Positions 58,442-64,000 of a DNA stretch of 64,000 bases are shown here, piece by piece (within the stretch, counting starts at the first letter, position 1; every line of letters begins with the position of its first letter). The DNA is taken from positions 310,001 through 374,000 of the forward strand of contig CAVZQP010000004.1 of NCBI GenBank assembly GCA_963777485.1, in the 5' to 3' direction. The notes beneath the pieces are model-generated. The model saw nothing but the letters and a program-made list of their open reading frames with translations, searched no databases and had not been told where the DNA came from. The translations under genes and the position numbers were made by a program. Source of the stretch: Bog-473 sp963777485 (lineage in GTDB: Bacteria; Actinomycetota; Acidimicrobiia; Acidimicrobiales; RAAP-2).

Positions 58442-59098
58442 TCAGCTGGGCTGGGGCACGATCCGGATATAGGGCTTCGGCTCCTTCCAGGAACCGAAGA
58501 TCTCCTTGGCCTGCTCGTTGTTGACGGAGCCGGCGATGATGACGTCGTCGCCCTGCTTCCAGTTCACCGGGGTGGCCACCTTGTGCTTGGCCGTCAGCTG
58601 GAGGGAGTCGACGACCCGCAACACTTCGTCGAAATTGCGCCCAGTCGTCATGGGGTAGACGAGGATCAGCTTGACCTTCTTGTCCGGGCCGATGACGAAC
58701 ACGTTGCGGACTGTCGCATTGTCGGCGGGCGTGCGCGACTTGGCTTCACCCTCGGTTGACGCAGGGAGCATCCCGTAAAGTTTGGCGACGTTGTAGTCGT
58801 CGTCACCGATGATGGGGTAGTTGGGCCGTGTGCCCTGGGTCTCCTCGATGTCGTCGGCCCACTTCTCGTGGTCCCCGGTCGCGTCGACAGACAGACCGAT
58901 GATCTTCACGCCGCGCTTGGCGAACTCGGGTTCGATCTTGGCCATGTAGCCCAGTTCCGTCGTGCAGATCGGGGTGAAGTCCTTGGGGTGTGAGAAGAGC
59001 ACCGCCCACGAGTCCCCGATCCAGTCGTGGAACTTGATCGGGCCCTGGGTCGTCTTCGCTTCGAAGTCCGGGGCCGTGTCGTTGATGGAGAGTCCCAT
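58442..59098 (-). CDS. 1-Cys peroxiredoxin (Prx6 type)
   Basis: A 218-residue thioredoxin-fold peroxidase. The motif PKDFTPICTTE holds the peroxidatic Cys45 in PxxxTxxC context; the C-terminal half has the Prx6-type arrangement (YPMTTGRNFDEVLRVVDSLQ, VATPVNWKQGDDV). It reduces hydrogen and organic peroxides; the resolving thiol is external. In a region dense in oxygenases and flavin monooxygenases a peroxide-protection role is natural. Own transcription unit with 128 bp upstream of unremarkable sequence. Confidence 0.95.
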   Translation of the reverse strand: MGLSINDTAPDFEAKTTQGPIKFHDWIGDSWAVLFSHPKDFTPICTTELGYMAKIEPEFAKRGVKIIGLSVDATGDHEKWADDIEETQGTRPNYPIIGDDDYNVAKLYGMLPASTEGEAKSRTPADNATVRNVFVIGPDKKVKLILVYPMTTGRNFDEVLRVVDSLQLTAKHKVATPVNWKQGDDVIIAGSVNNEQAKEIFGSWKEPKPYIRIVPQPS

Positions 59099-59226
59099 AG
59101 GTTGCGTGCCTCCCTAGTTGGGTTTCCGACCCGTCTTGCTTACTACGGCCTAACCCCGATTGCGAGCGGGATGGCCAGGAAATGACGTTCGTCACGGGAC
59201 TGCGACCGCGACCGCGACGCCATGAC

Positions 59227-59814
59227 TCAGGCGTACGGCTTCAGGTCGTCGTCCAGCTCGACGTCGAAGGTGCGCAGCGCCATTGCGAACACCTCGTAGG
59301 CACCAACCGTGAAGACCACGTCCATCAGTTGTCGGGTGTCGAGCTCCGCCGACAACGTCTCGTACGTCTGCTCTCCGATGCGCGCGTCCGCCACGAGCTC
59401 GTCGGCCGCGGCGAGCAGCGCACGATCCGATGGCGTCCACTCCGGAGCCGAAGGCCCCACGCGCACCCGGGCGATCTCCTCCGGGGCCAGACCGGCGACG
59501 CCGGCCTGGTACACGTGTTGGGCCCACTCGTAGGTCGAGTCCCGCAGATGGGCGACGCGCAGGACCAGGAGCTCGCGCTGCCGGGGGGCGATGGCGGAGA
59601 AGTAGAGCGCGTGCCGGATCAGCTGGTTGTAGGCCGCGGTCAGCTCGGGGTGGTGGGCCAGTACGCCCATGGCGTTGAGCCCCGTGGGGCTCGCCGGGTC
59701 GCGGGGCGGGAGCGGGTGCCGCGGATTGTCGGGCCGCAACGTCGCGGACAGCGTCTCCGCCATGCCCGCGGGCCAGTCCCGCGGAGCGAGCGGCGTCACC
59801 CGGTTCGTGCTCAT
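59227..59814 (-). CDS. carboxymuconolactone decarboxylase-family protein
   Basis: A 195-residue all-helical CMD/AhpD-like protein. The segment RQRELLVLRVAHLRDSTYEW, followed by QHVYQAGVAGLAPEEIARV, is typical, but the AhpD CxxC redox motif is missing (EWAQHV instead), as in many catabolic members. ATG 59814 is preferred (MSTNRVTPL). It lies 19 bp after the end of the F420-type oxidoreductase gene and closes the run 62468-59227. Activity unknown; isomerisation or decarboxylation of a lactone-like intermediate is possible. Confidence 0.88.
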   Translation of the reverse strand: MSTNRVTPLAPRDWPAGMAETLSATLRPDNPRHPLPPRDPASPTGLNAMGVLAHHPELTAAYNQLIRHALYFSAIAPRQRELLVLRVAHLRDSTYEWAQHVYQAGVAGLAPEEIARVRVGPSAPEWTPSDRALLAAADELVADARIGEQTYETLSAELDTRQLMDVVFTVGAYEVFAMALRTFDVELDDDLKPYA

Positions 59815-59833
59815 CGACCCCGACAACCCGGCG

Positions 59834-60662
59834 TCAGCCGGCGAACTCGGGCATGACGTCGCGGACGAAGGCCTCGACCTGCGCGTCCCCGGCCTCGGGC
59901 CAGCCGCACACGAGATAGCCGAACCCGGCGTCGCGCCACTTGGCCGCATGCCGCCGTGCGGTCTCGAGGTCGTCCAGGGACAGCGACCCCGCCCGCATGA
60001 TCGACGCGGGATCCCGACCCGACGTCCGCCGCCAGCATGTCGAGCCGGGCGCTCGCCTCGCGCAGCGAGTTGGGCGTCCCGAACGCGTGCCACACGTCGG
60101 CGAAGCGGGCCGCCAGCGGCAGCGTGCGCGTCGGCCCGGTGCCGCCGATCCAGATCGGCGGGTGGGGCTTCTGCACGGGCACGGGTCGCAGGGACGCGTC
60201 GTGCAGCGACACCCGCTTGCCCTCGTACGACACCACCTCGCCGGTGAACAGCCGGGTCACGATCTCGAGCGCGTCCTCGAGCAGGTCGAAGCGCTCGCCC
60301 GTCGGCGGGAAGGGGATCCCGAGCTCGCGGTGCTCCTTGTCGAACCAGGCCGCACCAAGTGCCAGCTCCAGGCGGCCGTGTGACGCGTGGTCGATCGTGA
60401 CGGCCTGCGCCGCCAGCACCGAGGGGTGCCGGTAGGTGACGCCGGTCACCAGGAGGCCCAGCCGGATGCGCGACGTCACCCCGGCCAGCGCGGCGAGCGT
60501 CGTCATTCCCTCGAAGGTCTCACCCGGGCCCTCGCCGTACATCGGCTGGAAGTGGTCGAACCCCCACATGCCGTCGAAGCCGAGATCCTCGGCCAGGCGG
60601 ACGCGGCGCACCAGCTCGTCCCAGGGCATGCGTTGCTGTGCGACATCGAGACCGAACCTCAT
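59834..60662 (-). CDS. F420-type LLM-class oxidoreductase, frameshifted near its 3' end
   Basis: The first 215 residues are a luciferase-like TIM-barrel protein: MRFGLDVAQQ, LAEDLGFDGMWGFDHF, RLGLLVTGVTYRHP, GRLELALGAAWFDKEH and PPIWIGGTGPTRTL, the pattern of coenzyme F420-dependent oxidoreductases. At 60013-60020 (CCCGACCC on the plus strand) the frame as given loses similarity. Dropping one base restores RDPASIMRAGSLSLDDLETA and an end at VMPEFAG, with a stop at 59834-59836. Read without correction, the frame would run to 59811. Full gene about 275 residues. Role: hydride transfer with F420 on an unknown catabolic intermediate. Confidence 0.85.
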
Positions 60663-60673
60663 CGCCCCCCGTT

Positions 60674-61075
60674 CTAGCCGACGAACTCGGCGACCCGGCT
60701 GTGGAAGCGCCAGGCGTCACCGTCCCGGTGGAGGACGTCGTGGTAGCGGCCGACGAGCTCCACGGCCCAGCGGGACTCGCCCTTCAGCACGAACACGAAG
60801 TCGCTCGTGGCGTGCGCCTCGTCCCCCTCCCACGACGTGACGACCGTGTTCAGCACCAGATGGCGTTGTGGCCGGGCCGGCTTCCACCCTGCATACGCGT
60901 CGCGCAGAGCGTCCGAGCCCGAGAAGACCCCGAGACCCGGCATCTCGCAGGATCCGTCGGGGCAGAAGGTGGCCACTACGTCATCGGTCCGGCCGTCGTC
61001 GAGTGCCTGGGTGTAGGTGGCGATAGCGGCGCGTACGCCCTCGGCCACGCCGGCGCTGGTCAATGCGTCTCCCAT
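60674..61075 (-). CDS. SnoaL-like/NTF2-fold protein
   Basis: A 133-residue protein with the small cone-shaped NTF2-like fold: VRAAIATYTQALDDGRTDDV, ATFCPDGSCEMPGLG and a late RYHDVLHRDGDAWRFHSR, typical of the SnoaL_4 group in actinobacterial Rieske operons. Such proteins act as isomerases, dehydratases or cyclases or bind hydrophobic ligands. ATG 61075 is used; TTG 61081 is an alternative. It lies 19 bp after a Rieske gene and 11 bp before the F420-type enzyme. Function unknown. Confidence 0.87.
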   Translation of the reverse strand: MGDALTSAGVAEGVRAAIATYTQALDDGRTDDVVATFCPDGSCEMPGLGVFSGSDALRDAYAGWKPARPQRHLVLNTVVTSWEGDEAHATSDFVFVLKGESRWAVELVGRYHDVLHRDGDAWRFHSRVAEFVG

Positions 61076-61094
61076 CCCCAAGAACCCGCCCGGC

Positions 61095-62468
61095 TCAGAG
61101 CCCTATCTCGGCGACGGGCTGCTCGAGTGGGTTGAGGTTGACCTGCCGCAGCGCGCCCAGCAACTTCTCGGTCGGGTACCCGGCCAAGAAACCGTCCAAC
61201 ACGCGCTGGTAGTTCGAGATGTGCCCTTCGTTTCGCTCGGACAGCCGCATGTACTCGAAGGTCCGCGCGTGAAGGCCCAGCTGTTGCTTGGGCAGGTTCG
61301 AGAAGTCCTGCGTCGGGATGGGCGGCCACCGTGCATCGTCATGGTCCCAGAGTCCGGGCAGAGGCGGCGTCTCCGGCTCTTCGCCGGGCGGGTACCGCGT
61401 CAACGACCACATGTCCATGCGGCACTCCTCGGGACCCAACGGCCGGAAGCGGTAGGAGGTGGCGCTGCTGTACATCGGGAGTACGAAGAAGTTGGGGAAG
61501 CAGAACCACATCGTGTCGCCCCAACCCTGTGCCGCCAGCTCGTTCAGGTCCGGCATATCGCACCCCCGGGACCGGTGCTCGCCCACCACGGCGTCGTTCA
61601 ACGACCGGTCCCACGCGGCACGAGCGCCCCCGAAGTCATCGGGAAGCTCCAGCCCCGATCCCACCATCGACTCTGCGATCTGCACGTCCCGCGCGTGCAC
61701 CATGCCCGCCATCCCGTCGCTCATGGTGTGGAGATACTGCAGCTCCCCCTCCACGAATGCACCCGCGTCGAACTCCGAACCGCCACCAGCGGGGAAGCGG
61801 CCCGGGATGCGCAGCTGCGGGTGCGACTGCAGCACGTGGTACTGCTCGACGAAGGCCTCCACCCCGAGCTTCCAGTTGACCGGCAAACGGGCGGCGTACC
61901 ACCACTCCGCCCGCAGCGACTCCATCTTCCACCCGTCCAACACGGTCGCGAACGGCTCCATGCACTGGCGCAGCGGCGGGGCGTCGGCGTCGAGATTGAT
62001 CCAGGCGCAGCCGCCCCAGGTCTCGCACCGCACGGCGGTGAGGTTCAGCTCCGACGACGGCTCGAGATTCTGTGTCGCGAACGACCCGGCCTGCGTGACC
62101 CGAGCGTTCTGCCCGTCCGTCCCGTAGCACCAGCCGTGGAACGGGCAGACGAAGCCGCCCGGCTTGGAGCCCCTGCCCTGGGCGAAGCGGACCCCACGGT
62201 GGCGGCACACGTTGTCGAAGGCGCGTACGCCCATGTCCTCGGTACGCACGACGATGACCGACTGGTCGAGGATCTCGTACTCCGCATAGTCACCCGGCTG
62301 CGGGATCTCCTCGAGCCGGCACGCCATCTGCCAGGTCCTCGGCCAGAGCTGCTCCGACTCCAGGCGGTAGAAGTCCGGGTCGTAGTAGCGCTCCTTCGGC
62401 ACCCGGTCGGGCACCTCGATGGCAAAGGGCACCGGCAAGGCCGACCACTTCTGTTCCACGATCGCCAT
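61095..62468 (-). CDS. Rieske-type oxygenase alpha subunit
   Basis: A 457-residue oxygenase. Rieske ligands are C88-x-H90 (CRHRG) and C108-xx-H111 (CPFHGW); the mononuclear iron region is VEQYHVLQSHPQ near residues 195-206. It differs from the other Rieske gene (55199-56500) by a longer middle segment and an unusual C-terminal extension. First gene of a run with SnoaL-like, F420-type and CMD-family genes. The start is ATG 62468 (MAIVEQKWSALP). The 120-bp divergent region shared with the monooxygenase gene contains a TetR-like operator. Confidence 0.92.
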   Translation of the reverse strand: MAIVEQKWSALPVPFAIEVPDRVPKERYYDPDFYRLESEQLWPRTWQMACRLEEIPQPGDYAEYEILDQSVIVVRTEDMGVRAFDNVCRHRGVRFAQGRGSKPGGFVCPFHGWCYGTDGQNARVTQAGSFATQNLEPSSELNLTAVRCETWGGCAWINLDADAPPLRQCMEPFATVLDGWKMESLRAEWWYAARLPVNWKLGVEAFVEQYHVLQSHPQLRIPGRFPAGGGSEFDAGAFVEGELQYLHTMSDGMAGMVHARDVQIAESMVGSGLELPDDFGGARAAWDRSLNDAVVGEHRSRGCDMPDLNELAAQGWGDTMWFCFPNFFVLPMYSSATSYRFRPLGPEECRMDMWSLTRYPPGEEPETPPLPGLWDHDDARWPPIPTQDFSNLPKQQLGLHARTFEYMRLSERNEGHISNYQRVLDGFLAGYPTEKLLGALRQVNLNPLEQPVAEIGL

Positions 62469-62507
62469 ACTGTCGTCTCTCTGCCCGTTCCTTCGAACCC
62501 GAAGTAG

Positions 62508-62521
62508 ACTAACCGGTCGGT
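62508..62521. promoter_or_regulatory. TetR-type operator candidate
   Basis: ACTAACCGGTCGGT is an imperfect palindrome around ACCGGT, matching its reverse complement at 10 of 14 positions. It lies 40 bp from the Rieske start and 67 bp from the monooxygenase start in their shared promoter region. The form (ACYRACCGGTYRGT-like) is common for TetR regulators in actinobacteria. The TetR gene at 45453-46064 is one possible source. Confidence 0.45.
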
Positions 62522-62588
62522 ACAAAAGTTGGCGATGGTGCTCCCGGGGTCGTCGCCTCGGCCCGCCCGACGCCCGGCCCGTCTCCTC

Positions 62589-64000
62589 ATGCACGCCACC
62601 CTCGACACCACCGACAACGCAAATCTCCACGCCGCGGACGTCGACGTGCTCGTGGTGGGCGCCGGCATCACCGGGATCTACCAGCTGTACCGTGCGCTCG
62701 ACGCCGGGTTCACTGCGCTCTTGGTCGAGGCCGGAGACGGCGTCGGCGGCACCTGGTACTGGAACCGCTACCCGGGTGCCCGCTTCGACTCGGAGAGCTA
62801 CACGTACGGTTACCTCTTCTCGAAAGAGCTCTTCGACGAGTGGGAGTGGCAGGAGCACTTCGCACCGCAGGAGGAGACCGAGCGCTACCTCAACCACGTC
62901 GTCGACCGCTTCGACCTACGCCGGCACATCCGCCTCGGTGCCCGCGTGACGTCCGCCGCCTACGACGAAGGCTCCGGCACGTGGCACGTCGTCACCGCCG
63001 ACGGACCTGCGGTCACCGCACGGTTCGTCGTCGCCGCGACGGGTGTGCTCTCGATGCCCTACGTCCCGGACGTGCCCGGTCGCAAGTCGTTCGCCGGTGA
63101 GGCCCACCACACAGGTCTCTGGCCGTCGGAGCCCGTCGATTTCGCCGGTAAGCGCGTTGCCGTCGTCGGGACGTCGTCCAGCGGTGTCCAGGTGGTGCCT
63201 GTCATAGCGGACGAGGTCGAGTCGCTCACCGTGTACCAGCGGACGCCCAACTGGTGTACCCCCCTCAACAACCGGCCCATCACCCCCGAGGAGCAGGCTG
63301 AGTTGCGGGCGGGGTTCGAACAGCTGCGCGAGATCCTCAACACGTCTGTCCACGGCTTTCACCATCCCGCTCACGACCGCGCCGCGACCGACGACCCGTC
63401 GGAGGAGCGCCACGCCTTCTACGAGAAGATGTGGAACAGCCCGGGCTTCACCAAGCTGACGAGCAACTACACGGACCTGCTCTCCAATACCGACGCCAAC
63501 GCAGAATGGTGCGCGTTCATCGGCGACAAGATCCGGGAGATCGTCCACGATCCCGAGACCGCCAACCGGCTGATCCCGACGGACCACCGTTTCGGCGAGA
63601 AGCGCCCACCGTTCATCACCGGGTACTACGAGGCCTTCAACCGTCCGAACGTGTCACTCGTCGACCTCAAGAAGACCCCGATGGTCCGCATCACGCCAGA
63701 GGGGATCGAGACGACCGAGGGCCTGAGGGAGTTCGACGTCATCGTCTGGGCGACCGGCTTCGACTTCGGGACGGGCGCGCTCGCCCGGATGGACATCCGG
63801 GGTCGCGACGGCCTGGCTCTGGCCGAACACTGGGCGGACGGCCCGCGCACGTTTCTCGGCGTGCAGACCCATGGCTTCCCGAACCTCTTCCTCCCCGGTG
63901 GCCCGCACGCCGCGGCAGGCAACAACCCTCGCTACAACGGCGACCAAGTCGACTTCATCACCGACCTCCTCGTCCACGCCCGCGACCGCGGCTGCGACGT
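62589..64000 (+). CDS. Baeyer-Villiger-type flavin monooxygenase (3' end outside window)
   Basis: The frame is open from ATG 62589 to the window end, giving 470 residues so far. FAD motif GAGITG (24-29), GGTWYWNRYPGARFDSESY (53-71), BVMO fingerprint F168-x-G-xxx-H174-xxx-W178 (FAGEAHHTGLW) and NADPH motif GTSSSG near 192 are all present. It is the short-N-terminus type, like cyclohexanone and phenylacetone monooxygenases, unlike the BVMO at 52399-54231, which has a 60-residue extension. About 60-80 residues are missing. Divergent from the Rieske operon, so a shared regulator is likely. Confidence 0.93.
   Translation, partial: MHATLDTTDNANLHAADVDVLVVGAGITGIYQLYRALDAGFTALLVEAGDGVGGTWYWNRYPGARFDSESYTYGYLFSKELFDEWEWQEHFAPQEETERYLNHVVDRFDLRRHIRLGARVTSAAYDEGSGTWHVVTADGPAVTARFVVAATGVLSMPYVPDVPGRKSFAGEAHHTGLWPSEPVDFAGKRVAVVGTSSSGVQVVPVIADEVESLTVYQRTPNWCTPLNNRPITPEEQAELRAGFEQLREILNTSVHGFHHPAHDRAATDDPSEERHAFYEKMWNSPGFTKLTSNYTDLLSNTDANAEWCAFIGDKIREIVHDPETANRLIPTDHRFGEKRPPFITGYYEAFNRPNVSLVDLKKTPMVRITPEGIETTEGLREFDVIVWATGFDFGTGALARMDIRGRDGLALAEHWADGPRTFLGVQTHGFPNLFLPGGPHAAAGNNPRYNGDQVDFITDLLVHARDRGCD

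Noticed and set aside
61017..62507. A 496-codon plus-strand frame opposite the second Rieske gene
   Set aside because: The Rieske and iron motifs are on the minus strand; the plus frame is low-complexity Arg/Val/His.
1..64000. CRISPR arrays, insertion sequences, phage genes, integrases, rRNA genes
   Set aside because: No regularly spaced repeats, transposase or integrase motifs, or rRNA cores were seen anywhere in the window.

Overview
This is a GC-rich chromosomal window from an actinobacterium. Gene content (F420-type luciferase-like oxidoreductase, KstR-like operator upstream of ltp-type genes, neocarzinostatin-fold and COG4315-type secreted proteins, AfsR/SARP regulator, many P450/Rieske/SDR genes) suggests an Acidimicrobiia-like member of Actinomycetota. 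That placement is inference, since no rRNA or universal marker other than gltX is present. Several genes carry apparent single-base frameshifts, so the source may be a draft or metagenomic assembly.

Layout. 1-6.9 kb: end of an ABC1/UbiB kinase, then a KstR-like box and a tightly coupled cluster of two DUF35 proteins and two thiolase-fold proteins (ltp4/ltp3-like sterol side-chain aldolases), a 3Fe-4S ferredoxin, gltX and a YdcF-like protein. 6.9-10.7 kb: neocarzinostatin-fold secreted protein, tRNA-Gln and tRNA-Glu, two quinone-oxidoreductase-type MDR genes and a decayed tRNA-Glu-like sequence. 10.2-15.8 kb: a SARP/NB-ARC/TPR regulator divergent from a two-gene ABC-2 exporter, with a truncated TPR-like gene behind the regulator.

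15.8-25.3 kb: the best-defined system. A cobalamin riboswitch with a visible Shine-Dalgarno-sequestering platform precedes ten genes joined by 1-4 base overlaps: btuF, btuC, btuD, cobO, cbiZ, cobU, cobS, cbiB, a CobC/CobD-type aminotransferase and a BluB-CobT fusion. Together they can import corrinoids, adenosylate them, strip the nucleotide loop (CbiZ) and rebuild it with 5,6-dimethylbenzimidazole made and activated by the fusion protein. No corrin-ring genes are present, so this is a salvage and remodelling operon.

25.4-36 kb: DUF1801 protein, two COG4315-type secreted proteins on either side of a sterol-desaturase/DoxX/ICMT operon, a bacterial UBP zinc finger, an EamA-type transporter, a cNMP-domain/thioredoxin-reductase-like flavoprotein without CxxC, a FabH-like synthase, an ECF sigma factor with two VOC proteins, and a small cAMP-binding-type protein. 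36-64 kb: a catabolic region with three SDR genes, two P450s, a 3-ketosteroid-dehydrogenase-like flavoprotein, two amidohydrolases, enoyl-CoA hydratase, a tandem class III CoA-transferase, MarR and TetR regulators, a Tat-exported phosphoesterase, a phosphotriesterase-like protein, two Baeyer-Villiger-type monooxygenases, two Rieske oxygenases, an acyl-CoA synthetase, a 1-Cys peroxiredoxin, a carboxymuconolactone-decarboxylase-family protein, an F420-type oxidoreductase and a SnoaL-like protein. The combination points to oxidation and CoA-dependent breakdown of a cyclic, terpenoid or steroid-like substrate. The substrate cannot be read from the sequence.
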